Positions 40,222-52,194 of a stretch of 64,000 nucleotides of DNA are shown here, one piece after another; within the stretch, counting starts at the first letter, position 1, and each line of letters starts with the position of its first letter. The DNA lies in NCBI RefSeq assembly GCF_000718165.1, contig NZ_JOEY01000018.1, positions 109,349 through 173,348 of the forward strand, read 5' to 3'. The DNA comes from Streptomyces fulvoviolaceus (lineage in GTDB: Bacteria > Actinomycetota > Actinomycetes > Streptomycetales > Streptomycetaceae). The translations under genes and the position numbers were made by a program. Under the pieces are notes generated by a model. That model ran no database searches and was not told the origin of the DNA. It saw only the letters and a list, made by a program, of their open reading frames with translations.

Positions 40222-41760
40222 ATGCTCCCGGGAGAGAACCGCACCGCCCGGCGGGTGCTGCTCGTCTGCATGGCCGCCGGCGCAACCACCTTGCTGGACC
40301 AGGCAGTTCTGAACATCGCCGTGCCGAGCATGCGGCAGTCGCTCGGGGCCGGCGCGGCGGACGTCCAGTGGATCGTGGCCGGTTACTCACTGGCCTTCGG
40401 TCTGGCCCTCGTGCCCGGGGGCAGCCTCGGTGACCTGCACGGGCGCAAGCGGCTCTTCCTCGTCGGCGTGGCCGTCTTCCTGCTCGCCGGGGGGACGGCC
40501 GCGAGCGGCGGCGGGCCGGGGACCCTGATCGCCGCGCGGCTGGTGCAGGGCGCCGCGGCAGGGTTGGTCAACTCCCAGGTGATCGGCACCCTTCAGGACG
40601 TGTTCCCCGGTGTGGACCGCGGGCGGGCACTGGGCCTCTACGCGGTCACGGCCGGCGTGGCCTCGGCGCTCGGCCCGCCGCTGGGCGGTGTGCTCGTGGC
40701 CGGCCTCGGCCCCGAGGCGGGCTGGCGGTGCTGCCTCCTGCTCAGCGCACCCTGCGCGGTCACCACCCTGACCCTCGCGGCCCGCTGGCTGCCACCGCCC
40801 CGGCGCACCGCCCGCGACTCGCGGCTGGACATCCTCGGTCTGGGCCTGGCCTGCGGCTGCACGCTGACGCTGATGGTGCCCTTCATCCGCACCCCGGGCA
40901 GCGGCGGAGAGGCGCTCGGCTGGGGCGTCGCGGTGTGCACACTGGCAGCCGCCCTCGTCGTGCACCAACGATTGCGGGTGGGCGGCGGCCGGCAACCGCT
41001 CGTGCATCCGGCGCTGACGTCCTCCAGGCACTACGTGCTGGGCACGGGTGTGGCCATGGCCCAGTTCGGGTCCTCGATCGCCGCGACGCTCGTGCTCACC
41101 GTCTTTCTGCAGGACGGCCTCGGGCTGTCCGCCCTGCTCACGGCCGCGGTCGCGTTCCCCGCGGCAGCCGCGATGGGCGTCTCCTCGGCGCTCGCCTGGC
41201 GGCTCGTGCGGCGGATCGGACCGCGCACGGTGACCGTCGGCCTCACCCTGGGCATCGGCGCCGCCCTGGCCGGAGCCGCCGTCGCGCTCCAGGTGCCGAG
41301 TGCCGGGTTGCCGATCGCCCTGGCCGCGACGCAACTGCTGTCCGGCGTCGCCGGAGGGCTCAGCGTCTCGCCCAACCAGACCGAGGTGCTCCGGCACGCC
41401 CCGGCGGAGGCCGCCGGAGTGGGCGGCGGCATCCTGCAGATGGCCCAGCGCATCGCGGCGGCGGTCTGCCTCAGTGCCGTACCGGCGGTGTACTGGCACA
41501 CAGCTTCGGGGGACGGTCGCCCGCGCGCCGCATACGCGCTGGCCTCCTGCGTCTGCGCGGGCCTGCTCGCCGTAGCGCTGGTGCTGTCGCTGCTGCGCCG
41601 GGCCGCCACACCATCCGGTCCGTCGACACCCGCATCGGCAAAAGGCACTCCCCCCCGCCCCCAAGGAAGCGGTCCCGCACGCCGAGCCGCCTCGCCCCGA
41701 GAGCGATTGTTAGCCTTGGCTGTGATCGATTTCCTGATACCCGGCCCGAGTTCGTCATGA
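40222..41760 (+). CDS. MFS transporter (EmrB/QacA-like)
   Basis: A 512-residue multi-helix transporter that starts on the base after the TauD-like stop. It has TTLLDQAVLNIAVPSMRQSLG in helix 1, GGSLGDLHGRKRLFLVG as motif A and helices through about residue 465. About 45 residues of Pro/Ser/Ala-rich tail follow, which is not typical of the family. The tail starts near a run of seven C then five C (41650-41662), so a single-base error or frameshift there could have created it. It may export a by-product of the operon. The stop overlaps the P450 start (ATGA). Confidence 0.88.
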   Translation: MLPGENRTARRVLLVCMAAGATTLLDQAVLNIAVPSMRQSLGAGAADVQWIVAGYSLAFGLALVPGGSLGDLHGRKRLFLVGVAVFLLAGGTAASGGGPGTLIAARLVQGAAAGLVNSQVIGTLQDVFPGVDRGRALGLYAVTAGVASALGPPLGGVLVAGLGPEAGWRCCLLLSAPCAVTTLTLAARWLPPPRRTARDSRLDILGLGLACGCTLTLMVPFIRTPGSGGEALGWGVAVCTLAAALVVHQRLRVGGGRQPLVHPALTSSRHYVLGTGVAMAQFGSSIAATLVLTVFLQDGLGLSALLTAAVAFPAAAAMGVSSALAWRLVRRIGPRTVTVGLTLGIGAALAGAAVALQVPSAGLPIALAATQLLSGVAGGLSVSPNQTEVLRHAPAEAAGVGGGILQMAQRIAAAVCLSAVPAVYWHTASGDGRPRAAYALASCVCAGLLAVALVLSLLRRAATPSGPSTPASAKGTPPRPQGSGPARRAASPRERLLALAVIDFLIPGPSSS

Positions 41761-42929
41761 GCGTCGTCGAAGCGTTCCCGCTCGGCGCCGCGACCACCCT
41801 CGCCGAACTCGCCGAGGACCCGCACCCCCGACTGGCGCTGCTGCGCGCGCACGAACCCGTGTCCTGGCTGCCCGAGCTCGACGGCTGGCTGGTGACCCGG
41901 CGCGACCTCGCGCTGAGCGTGATGCGGGACGCCGAGACCTTCACCGTCGACGACCCCCGGTTCTCCACCGCACAGGTCGTCGGACCGAGCATGCTCTCCC
42001 TCGACGGCGAGCAGCACACCCGCCATCGCGAGCCCTTCACCGCGCCCTTCCGCCCCCGCGCGGTGCACGACGGCTTCGCCTCGTTCATCGAGGGGGAGAC
42101 CGACCGGCTCGTCACCGCACTCGAATCGTCCGGCGCCGCCGAACTGCGCCGCGCCTTCGCCGGCCCGCTCGCCGTCGCCGTGGTGACGGAGGCACTCGGG
42201 CTGGCAGGCACCACGGCCGACACGGTCCTGTCCTGGTACGACGCCATCGTGCGGTCGGTCTCGGACATCACCGCCGGGGTCGAGGCGGGGCAGGCGGGTG
42301 CCGCCGCGTACGCGGAGCTTCGGGCGGCCGTGGAAGCAACCATCGCGGAAGGAGGCGCTTCGCTCCTCGTCTCCGCTGCCGTCGGGCTGGCCCTGCCCGA
42401 GGTGGCGTCCAACGCCGCGGTCCTGATGTTCGGCGGCATCGAGACCACCGAGGCGATGATCACCAACGCGCTGCTGCACCTCCTGCGGCACCCCGACCAA
42501 CTCGCCCTCGTCCGGGCCGACTCCGGCCTGCTGGACGGCGCGATCGAGGAGTCGCTGCGCCTCGAACCCGGCGCCGCCGTCGTGGACCGCTACGCCTCCC
42601 GCGACACCGTCCTCGGCCCCGCCACGATCCGCAAGGGCGACCTGGTCACCGTCTCCCTCACGGGCGCCAACCGCGACCCGGCCGTCTTCCCCGACCCCGA
42701 CCGCTTCGACGTCCGCCGCGAGAACGCCCGTCTCCAACTGGCCTTCGCCCACGGCCCGCACTACTGCCTCGCCGCACACCTCGCCCGCCTGGAAACCCGC
42801 ATCGCGCTCCAACGTCTCCTCGAACGTCTTCCCGCCCTGCGCCTCGACCCGAACCACCCGACCGCGCCGTACGGCCTGGTCTTCCGGAAGCCGCCCGCCC
42901 TGCATGTGCTGTGGGACAGGGCCACCTGA
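41757..42929 (+). CDS. Cytochrome P450 of the organosulfur operon
   Basis: A 390-residue soluble P450. The haem loop is FAHGPHYCLAAHLARLE, the I-helix motif FGGIETTEAM, the K-helix ExxR is EESLRLEP. It is not similar enough to the P450 at 5738-6964 to be a recent duplicate. Its place inside the operon suggests it oxidises the same compound or an intermediate, for example at a carbon next to sulfur. Start coupled to the MFS gene. Confidence 0.9.
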   Translation: MSVVEAFPLGAATTLAELAEDPHPRLALLRAHEPVSWLPELDGWLVTRRDLALSVMRDAETFTVDDPRFSTAQVVGPSMLSLDGEQHTRHREPFTAPFRPRAVHDGFASFIEGETDRLVTALESSGAAELRRAFAGPLAVAVVTEALGLAGTTADTVLSWYDAIVRSVSDITAGVEAGQAGAAAYAELRAAVEATIAEGGASLLVSAAVGLALPEVASNAAVLMFGGIETTEAMITNALLHLLRHPDQLALVRADSGLLDGAIEESLRLEPGAAVVDRYASRDTVLGPATIRKGDLVTVSLTGANRDPAVFPDPDRFDVRRENARLQLAFAHGPHYCLAAHLARLETRIALQRLLERLPALRLDPNHPTAPYGLVFRKPPALHVLWDRAT

Positions 42930-42942
42930 CAGGAGCACCTAC

Positions 42943-44169
42943 GTGACGTACGACATCACCGCCATCCGCTCCCACTTCCCCGCCCTGAGCGCCGGCATCG
43001 CGCACTTCGACGGCCCCGGCGGCACCCAGACGCCCCGACCGGTGATCGACGCCATCGCCGACGCGCTCGCGCACCCGCTGTCGAACCGGGGCAGCATCGC
43101 CCCGGGGGAGCACAACGCCGAAGGCATCGTCACCGGGACACGCCTGGCCTTGGCCGACCTGCTGGGCGCGCAGCCGTCGGGGATCGTCTTCGGCCGCAGC
43201 GCCACCCAGCTCGCCTACGACTTCTCCCGCACCCTCGCCAGCACGTGGTCGCCCGGCGACGAGGTGGTCGTCACCCGCCTCGACCACGACGCCAACATCC
43301 GTCCCTGGGTGCAGGCCGCCGAACGGGCCGGTGCCACCGTGCGCTGGGCCGACTTCGACCCCGCCACCGGGGAGTTGAGCGTCGACGACATCCGCGCCGT
43401 GCTGTCCGAGCGCACCCGCCTGGTCGCCGTCACCGCCGCCTCCAACCTGATCGGGACGCGTCCAGCGATCCCCGAGATCTCCCGACTGGCCCACGAGGTG
43501 GGGGCGTTGACCTACGTCGACGGCGTCCACCACGCCGCCCACGCGCTCGTGGACCTGGAACAGCTCGGCGCGGACTTCTTCGTCTGTTCCCCGTACAAGT
43601 TCCTCGGCCCGCACCACGGAGTCCTCGCCGCCCGGCCGGAGTTGCTGGAAACCCTGCGCCCGGACAAGCTCCTGCCCTCCACCGACGCGGTCCCCGAGCG
43701 CTTCGAACTGGGCACCCTGCCCTATGAGTTCCTCGCAGGCACCCGGGCGGCGGTCGACTTCCTCGCCGACCACCTGGACACGAGCGCCACGGGCACCCGA
43801 CGACAGCGCCTGATCGCGGCCTTCGCGGCACTGGAAGCGCACGAGGAGACCCTGCGCACCCAGCTGGACAAGGGCCTGTCCTCGCTCGAAGGCGTGACGA
43901 TCCACTCCCGGGCGGCCGACCGCACCCCCACCCTGTTGCTCACTTTCGAGGAACGCAGCACGGTGGACGCGTACCGCTTCCTCGCGGAGCGCGGCGTCCA
44001 CGCCCCGTCGGGGTCCTTCTACGCCGTCGAGGCCTCCCGCCGGCTCGGCCTCGGCGACACCGGCGGGCTCCGCGTCGGCCTCGCGCCCTACAGCAGCGCG
44101 GAGGACGTCGACCGGCTCCTGACGGGGTTGTCCGAGTTCTTGACGAAGACGAAGGAGAACCGGTCATGA
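42943..44169 (+). CDS. Cysteine-desulfurase-like aminotransferase class V
   Basis: A 408-residue PLP enzyme of the NifS/SufS-like class V fold. The PLP lysine is in VCSPYKFLGPHHG; the cofactor-binding TYVDGVHHAAHALVDL and a short C-terminal domain follow. The N-terminus LSAGIAHFDGPGGTQTPRPVIDA marks the subgroup annotated as cysteine-desulfurase-like. No catalytic Cys loop typical of IscS is seen, so desulfuration of cysteine itself is not assured; a beta- or C-S lyase on another substrate is as likely. GTG start with AGGAG upstream. Confidence 0.88.
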   Translation: MTYDITAIRSHFPALSAGIAHFDGPGGTQTPRPVIDAIADALAHPLSNRGSIAPGEHNAEGIVTGTRLALADLLGAQPSGIVFGRSATQLAYDFSRTLASTWSPGDEVVVTRLDHDANIRPWVQAAERAGATVRWADFDPATGELSVDDIRAVLSERTRLVAVTAASNLIGTRPAIPEISRLAHEVGALTYVDGVHHAAHALVDLEQLGADFFVCSPYKFLGPHHGVLAARPELLETLRPDKLLPSTDAVPERFELGTLPYEFLAGTRAAVDFLADHLDTSATGTRRQRLIAAFAALEAHEETLRTQLDKGLSSLEGVTIHSRAADRTPTLLLTFEERSTVDAYRFLAERGVHAPSGSFYAVEASRRLGLGDTGGLRVGLAPYSSAEDVDRLLTGLSEFLTKTKENRS

Positions 44170-44963
44170 GCACACTCCCCACCGAGCGAGCCGTCAGGAC
44201 CACCACGGAAGGCCTCCTGTGGGAGCCCAGCGCACGCTGGGTGCGCGGCCGCAAGGGCGAGGTGACGGTCGTCGACAGCCGGCACCCCGTCCTCGTCTGG
44301 GAACCCGGCATCCCCGTCCCGACGTACGCCTTCCCCCGCCAGGAGGTCCGCGAGGACCTGCTCCGCCCGGCCAAGAACCCGCCGACGGGCACGCACACCG
44401 GATCACGGATCTTCTACGACCTCGACGTCGACGGCCATCTGGTGGCGAACGCGGCCTGGACCTTCCCTGCCGCCGACCTCGCCGACCACATCGCCTTCGA
44501 GTGGTTCCGGCGCGTCGGCCGGGGCCTGGACCACTGGTACGAGGAGGAGGAAGAGATCTTCATCCACCCCCGTGACCCGCACAAACGGGTGGACGCCATC
44601 CCCAGCAGCCGTCACGTCGTGGTCGAGATCGACGGCACGGTGGTCGCCGACACCCACCGCCCCGTCCTGCTCTTCGAGACAGGCCTTCCGACGCGGTACT
44701 ACATCCCGCGCGAGGACGTCCGCCTCGACCTGCTCGAACCCACCGACCACCACACCGGCTGCCCGTACAAGGGGACTGCCCGGTACCGGTCGTCGCGGAC
44801 TCAGGCGAACATCGTCTGGAGCTACCCGGACCCGCTGCCCGCCGTGGGCGCGGTCAAGGACCTCCTCGCCTTCTACAACGAGGAGGTCGACATCACCGTC
44901 GACGGCGAACGCCAGGAGCGCCCCGTCACCCCGTTCACCAGGACGGTTCCGTCACCGAAGTGA
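44166..44963 (+). CDS. Tandem DUF427 protein
   Basis: A 265-residue protein made of two DUF427 units (about residues 20-120 and 145-250). Each has the same order: a strand with V-x-V-D-x-x-x-P-V-L, a Pro-rich turn ending in Y-(A/I)-x-P-R-(Q/E)-(D/E)-V, a D-x-x-L segment, and a late W-x-(Y/F)-P. The first unit contains SRHPVLVWEPGIPVPTYAF, the second THRPVLLFETGLPTRYYI. DUF427 has no known biochemical role. Its start overlaps the previous stop, so it is the last gene of the 14-gene operon and belongs to its product set. It is convergent with the following gene, three bases away. Confidence 0.85.
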   Translation: MSTLPTERAVRTTTEGLLWEPSARWVRGRKGEVTVVDSRHPVLVWEPGIPVPTYAFPRQEVREDLLRPAKNPPTGTHTGSRIFYDLDVDGHLVANAAWTFPAADLADHIAFEWFRRVGRGLDHWYEEEEEIFIHPRDPHKRVDAIPSSRHVVVEIDGTVVADTHRPVLLFETGLPTRYYIPREDVRLDLLEPTDHHTGCPYKGTARYRSSRTQANIVWSYPDPLPAVGAVKDLLAFYNEEVDITVDGERQERPVTPFTRTVPSPK

Positions 44964-44966
44964 CCG

Positions 44967-45788
44967 TCAGGGCTGGCCGCCGCGCTCCAGGGGGATCCTC
45001 TCGCCCGCCTCGATCGCGACCGGCAGCCGGTTCCCGGCCGGGGGCAGCGGGCAGGTCGCCAGGTCCGTGTAGGCGCAGGGCAGGTTCGTGGCGCGGTTGA
45101 AGTCGATCGTCACCCGGCCCTCGCCGTCGGGGGCGGCGATCTGCAGGGCGCGGTTCGCCGCGTAGGTGGTCACGCCGGACGTCCTGTCGGTGAACAGCAC
45201 CATCAGGGCGCCGGGCGTCCTGCCGTTGAACGCGGTGAGCCGGTGCCGAGCGCCGTCCAGCTCGAACTCGACCTCGCCGGGGGAGTCGTAGACGTGCTCG
45301 AGACCCTCCACGGCGGCACCGACGGTCACCGGGCGCGGCTCGTCGAAGGGGAGGAAGCGGCCGGAGAGGACCCAGCGCGGGTCGGGGTCGTAGGCCGGCG
45401 TGCGGGTGAAGGCCGTACGGAGGGCGTTGCCGGGGTGGCGGGGCCGCAGGATGTCGTGTCCGCCGCGCTTGGCGACCTCGAGCAGCGCGTCGCCCGAGCC
45501 GACGTACACGCTGTCCCGTTCGGCGATGACACCGAAGTCGTGGCGGCCGTGCACCGGCTGCCCGTCGACGGTCAGCTCCTCGCCCTCGTCGAGCTGGACC
45601 ACCACCCCGTCGGCGGTGCTCGACCAGGCTCCGGGGGCGTCCTCGAACCGGCCCGGTTCCGCGCTCAGCCAGTGGAGGCTGGTGATCGCGAGGAACCCGT
45701 GCGGGCCGGCGAGCACCGCCTCCTTCTGCCGGTGCCAGTCCTCCCATTCCTGGACGAAGCTCACCCGGTCGACGCCTTGGACGGTCAT
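44967..45788 (-). CDS. DUF1684 family protein
   Basis: A 273-residue DUF1684 protein. It starts with VSFVQEWEDWHRQKEAVLAGPHGFLAITSLHWL, typical of the family, and ends with a conserved DFNRATNLPCAYTDLATCPLPPAGNRLPVAIEAGER block. The function of the family is unknown; it is soluble, without a signal peptide. GAGGGAG precedes the ATG at 45788, which I prefer over an upstream start. It is divergent from pyruvate carboxylase with 159 bp between. Confidence 0.88.
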   Translation of the reverse strand: MTVQGVDRVSFVQEWEDWHRQKEAVLAGPHGFLAITSLHWLSAEPGRFEDAPGAWSSTADGVVVQLDEGEELTVDGQPVHGRHDFGVIAERDSVYVGSGDALLEVAKRGGHDILRPRHPGNALRTAFTRTPAYDPDPRWVLSGRFLPFDEPRPVTVGAAVEGLEHVYDSPGEVEFELDGARHRLTAFNGRTPGALMVLFTDRTSGVTTYAANRALQIAAPDGEGRVTIDFNRATNLPCAYTDLATCPLPPAGNRLPVAIEAGERIPLERGGQP

Positions 45789-45947
45789 GTCCGCTCCCTC
45801 GCGCTGCTCTGGTTGTTCTCCGTGCAACCGCCGTACCGGCCCAGATCATCCCGAACCAGCCATCCCCACGTGACCCGGCTCTCATGGCACCTCGCGGACA
45901 TTGCCGCGACCATGGTGTCCGTCACCGGCAGGCCGAAGGGATCGGGA

Positions 45948-48900
45948 ATGCTCCGCAAGGTACTGGTCGCCAACCGTGGTGAGATCGCGATTCGCGCGTT
46001 CCGCGCCGGCTATGAAGTGGGCGCGCGGACCGTCGCCGTCTTCCCGCACGAGGACCGCAACTCGCTGCACCGGCTCAAAGCCGACGAGGCCTACGAGATC
46101 GGCGAACCGGGGCACCCCGTCCGGGCCTACCTCTCGGTCGACGAGATCATCCGCGCGGCCCGGCTGGCCGGTGCCGACGCCGTCTATCCGGGCTACGGGT
46201 TCCTCTCCGAGAACCCCGAGCTCGCACGGGCCTGCGAAGAGGCGGGCATCACCTTCGTCGGGCCGAGCGCGCAGATCCTCGAGCTGACCGGGAACAAGGC
46301 GCGCGCGGTGGCCGCCGCCCGCGCCGCCGGCGTGCCGGTGCTGGGCTCCTCGGCGCCCTCCACCGACGTGGACGAGCTGGTGCGGGCGGCCGAGGACGTC
46401 GGCTTCCCCGTGTTCGTGAAGGCGGTCGCCGGTGGTGGCGGGCGCGGCATGCGCCGCGTCGAGGACCGGGCCACGCTGCGGGAGTCCATCGAGGCGGCCG
46501 CACGCGAGGCGGCCTCCGCCTTCGGTGACGCCACCGTCTTCCTGGAGAAGGCCGTCGTCGAGCCGCGCCACATCGAGGTGCAGATCCTCGCCGACGGGCA
46601 GGGCAACGTCATCCACCTCTTCGAGCGTGACTGTTCGGTGCAGCGCCGCCACCAGAAGGTGATCGAGCTCGCGCCCGCGCCCAACCTCGACCCGGCGCTG
46701 CGGGAGCAGATCTGCGCCGACGCCGTACGGTTCGCCCGGGAGATCGGCTACCGGAACGCCGGCACCGTGGAGTTCCTGCTCGACCGCGACGGCAACCACG
46801 TCTTCATCGAGATGAACCCGCGCATCCAGGTCGAGCACACGGTCACCGAGGAGGTCACCGACGTCGACCTCGTGCAGGCCCAGCTGCGCATTGCCGCCGG
46901 CGAGACGCTCGCCGACCTGGGGCTCTCTCAGGAGACGGTCAAGCTGCACGGCGCCGCACTCCAGTGCCGTATCACCACCGAGGACCCCGCCAACGGCTTC
47001 CGCCCCGACACCGGCCGGATCAGCGCCTACCGCTCGCCCGGCGGTTCGGGCATCCGGCTCGACGGCGGCACCACCCACGCCGGTACGGAGATCAGCGCGC
47101 ACTTCGACTCGATGCTGGTCAAGCTCACCTGCCGGGGCCGGGACTTCACCACCGCGGTCAACCGGGCCCGGCGTGCCGTGGCCGAGTTCCGCATCCGCGG
47201 TGTGGCCACGAACATCCCGTTCCTGCAGGCCGTCCTCGACGACCCGGACTTCCAGGCGGGCCACGTCACCACGTCGTTCATCGAGCAGCGTCCGCACCTG
47301 CTCACCTCCCGCCACTCCGCCGACCGCGGCACGAAGCTGCTCACCTATCTGGCGGACGTGACGGTGAACAAGCCGCACGGCGAGCGGCCCGAGCTGATCG
47401 AGCCCACCACCAAGCTGCCGCGGATCGCCGCCGACACCGAGCCGCGCTCCGGCTCGAAGCAGAAGCTCACCGAGCTCGGCCCGGAGGGCTTCGCCCGCTG
47501 GCTGCGCGAGTCCCCGACCATCGGCGTCACCGACACCACGTTCCGCGACGCCCACCAGTCGCTGCTCGCCACCCGGGTCCGCACCAAGGACATGCTCGCC
47601 GTCGCCCCGGTCGTGGCCCGGACTCTGCCCGAGCTGCTGTCCCTGGAGTGCTGGGGCGGCGCCACCTACGACGTCGCCCTGCGCTTCCTCGCCGAGGACC
47701 CCTGGGAGCGCCTGGCCGCCCTGCGTGAGGCCGTCCCGAACATCTGCCTCCAGATGCTGCTGCGCGGCCGTAACACCGTGGGTTACACGCCGTACCCGAC
47801 CGAGGTGACCGACGCCTTCGTGCAGGAGGCCACGGACACCGGCATCGACATCTTCCGCATCTTCGACGCGCTCAACGACGTGGGCCAGATGCGCCCCGCC
47901 ATCGACGCCGTACGGCAGACCGGAACGGCGATCGCCGAGGTCGCCCTCTGCTACACCTCCGACCTGTCCGACCCGTCGGAGCAGCTGTACACCCTCGACT
48001 ACTACCTCCGGCTGGCCGAGCAGATCGTCGAGGCGGGCGCGCACGTCCTGGCCGTCAAGGACATGGCGGGACTGCTCCGTGCCCCCGCCGCCGCGAAGCT
48101 GGTCTCCGCGCTGCGCAGGGAGTTCGACCTTCCCGTCCACATCCACACCCACGACACGGCGGGCGGCCAGCTCGCCACCTACCTGGCCGCGATCCAGGCC
48201 GGCGCGGACGCCGTGGACGGCGCGGTGGCGTCCATGGCGGGCACCACCTCGCAGCCCTCGCTGTCGGCGATCGTGGCCGCGACCGACTACTCCGAGCGGC
48301 CCACCGGCCTCGACCTGCGGGCCGTCGGCGACCTGGAGCCGTACTGGGAGAGCGTCCGCAAGATCTACGCCCCCTTCGAGGCGGGCCTCGCCTCCCCGAC
48401 CGGACGCGTGTACGACCACGAGATCCCCGGCGGCCAGCTCTCCAACCTGCGCACCCAGGCCGTGGCACTCGGCCTCGGAGACCGCTTCGAGGAGATCGAG
48501 GCGATGTACGCGGCCGCCGACCGCATCCTCGGCCACCTGGTGAAGGTCACCCCCTCGTCCAAGGTGGTCGGCGACCTTGCCCTGCACCTGGTCGGCGCCG
48601 GGGTGACACCGCAGGAGTTCGAGACGACCCCGAACCGCTTCGACATCCCCGACTCCGTCATCGGCTTCCTGCGCGGCGAGCTCGGCACCCCGCCCGGCGG
48701 CTGGCCGGAGCCCTTCCGCAGCCGGGCGCTGGAAGGCCGCGCCGACGCCAAGCCCGTCCAGGAGCTGAACGCCGAGGACCGCACCGGGCTGGAGAAGGAC
48801 CGGCGCGCGACCCTCAACCGGCTGCTGTTCCCCGGCCCGACGCGCGAGTACGAGACCCACCGCCAGAGCTTCGGCGACACCAGCCTGCTGGACAGCAAGG

Positions 48901-49325
48901 ACTTCTTCTACGGCCTCAGGCCCGGGAAGGAGTACGCCGTCGACCTCGAACCCGGCGTACGGCTCCTCATCGCACTGGAGGCGATCGGTGAGGCCGACGA
49001 GCGCGGCATGCGCACCGTGATGTCCACCCTGAACGGCCAGATGCGGCCCATCCAGGTACGTGACGCCGCCGCGTCCTCCGATGTACCGGTGACCGAGAAG
49101 GCCGACCGCTCCGACCCCGGCCATGTCGCCGCCCCGTTCGCCGGCGTGGTCACGCTCGCGGTCGCCGAGGGCGACGAGGTGGCGGCCGGTGCCACGGTGG
49201 CCACCATCGAGGCGATGAAGATGGAGGCCTCGATCACCGCGGCGAAGGCCGGACGGGTCTCCCGGCTCGCCATCAACAAGATCCAGCAGGTGGAGGGCGG
49301 CGACCTGCTGGTCGAGATCGCCTGA
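45948..49325 (+). CDS. pyc: Pyruvate carboxylase
   Basis: A 1125-residue single-chain biotin enzyme that carboxylates pyruvate to oxaloacetate using ATP and bicarbonate. Biotin carboxylase comes first (LVANRGEIAIRAFRAGYEVG, then FVKAVAGGGGRGMR and EMNPRIQVEHTVTEEVTD), next the carboxyltransferase barrel (TDTTFRDAHQSLLATRVRT, AVKDMAGLLRAPAA, HIHTHDTAGGQ), then the biotin carrier with EAMKMEAS (Lys1091). Normal length for the family. GAAGGG precedes the ATG. The gene stands alone. The stop is followed by an imperfect repeat of the last codons. Confidence 0.97.
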   Translation: MLRKVLVANRGEIAIRAFRAGYEVGARTVAVFPHEDRNSLHRLKADEAYEIGEPGHPVRAYLSVDEIIRAARLAGADAVYPGYGFLSENPELARACEEAGITFVGPSAQILELTGNKARAVAAARAAGVPVLGSSAPSTDVDELVRAAEDVGFPVFVKAVAGGGGRGMRRVEDRATLRESIEAAAREAASAFGDATVFLEKAVVEPRHIEVQILADGQGNVIHLFERDCSVQRRHQKVIELAPAPNLDPALREQICADAVRFAREIGYRNAGTVEFLLDRDGNHVFIEMNPRIQVEHTVTEEVTDVDLVQAQLRIAAGETLADLGLSQETVKLHGAALQCRITTEDPANGFRPDTGRISAYRSPGGSGIRLDGGTTHAGTEISAHFDSMLVKLTCRGRDFTTAVNRARRAVAEFRIRGVATNIPFLQAVLDDPDFQAGHVTTSFIEQRPHLLTSRHSADRGTKLLTYLADVTVNKPHGERPELIEPTTKLPRIAADTEPRSGSKQKLTELGPEGFARWLRESPTIGVTDTTFRDAHQSLLATRVRTKDMLAVAPVVARTLPELLSLECWGGATYDVALRFLAEDPWERLAALREAVPNICLQMLLRGRNTVGYTPYPTEVTDAFVQEATDTGIDIFRIFDALNDVGQMRPAIDAVRQTGTAIAEVALCYTSDLSDPSEQLYTLDYYLRLAEQIVEAGAHVLAVKDMAGLLRAPAAAKLVSALRREFDLPVHIHTHDTAGGQLATYLAAIQAGADAVDGAVASMAGTTSQPSLSAIVAATDYSERPTGLDLRAVGDLEPYWESVRKIYAPFEAGLASPTGRVYDHEIPGGQLSNLRTQAVALGLGDRFEEIEAMYAAADRILGHLVKVTPSSKVVGDLALHLVGAGVTPQEFETTPNRFDIPDSVIGFLRGELGTPPGGWPEPFRSRALEGRADAKPVQELNAEDRTGLEKDRRATLNRLLFPGPTREYETHRQSFGDTSLLDSKDFFYGLRPGKEYAVDLEPGVRLLIALEAIGEADERGMRTVMSTLNGQMRPIQVRDAAASSDVPVTEKADRSDPGHVAAPFAGVVTLAVAEGDEVAAGATVATIEAMKMEASITAAKAGRVSRLAINKIQQVEGGDLLVEIA

Positions 49326-49372
49326 GTCGGAACGTCTGAGGCGGATCGTCTGAGCCCGATCGCCTGAGCCGG
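49313..49372 (+). repeat. Imperfect tandem repeat across the pyc stop codon
   Basis: The segment GATCGCCTGAG, which contains the last codons and stop of pyc, is followed by related copies: GAACGTCTGAG, GATCGTCTGAG, GATCGCCTGAG, then GAACGG. Spacing is about 13-15 bp. It looks like a slippage-derived duplication of the gene end. No gene is present in the 145 bp between pyc and the glucosidase. Confidence 0.8.
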
Positions 49373-49470
49373 AACGGTGACGCCCGTTTCCGGACGGGTC
49401 ATAGCCATTGCGGTCAAGTCGGACCCGTTCGAGTCTGGACGCATGTGCCGGGCGGCGAGAGGGACGGGCG

Positions 49471-52190
<2,720 letters not shown>

Positions 52191-52194
<4 letters not shown>

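Noticed and set aside
45243..45947. Upstream extension of pyruvate carboxylase
   Set aside because: The frame is open, but a ribosome binding site and the conserved family N-terminus place the start at 45948. The upstream part overlaps the real DUF1684 gene.
45882..49124. A 1080-codon open frame on the minus strand opposite pyruvate carboxylase
   Set aside because: It has no domain motifs and is Val/Gly/Arg-rich as expected for an antisense frame in high-GC DNA. The + strand protein is fully conserved.
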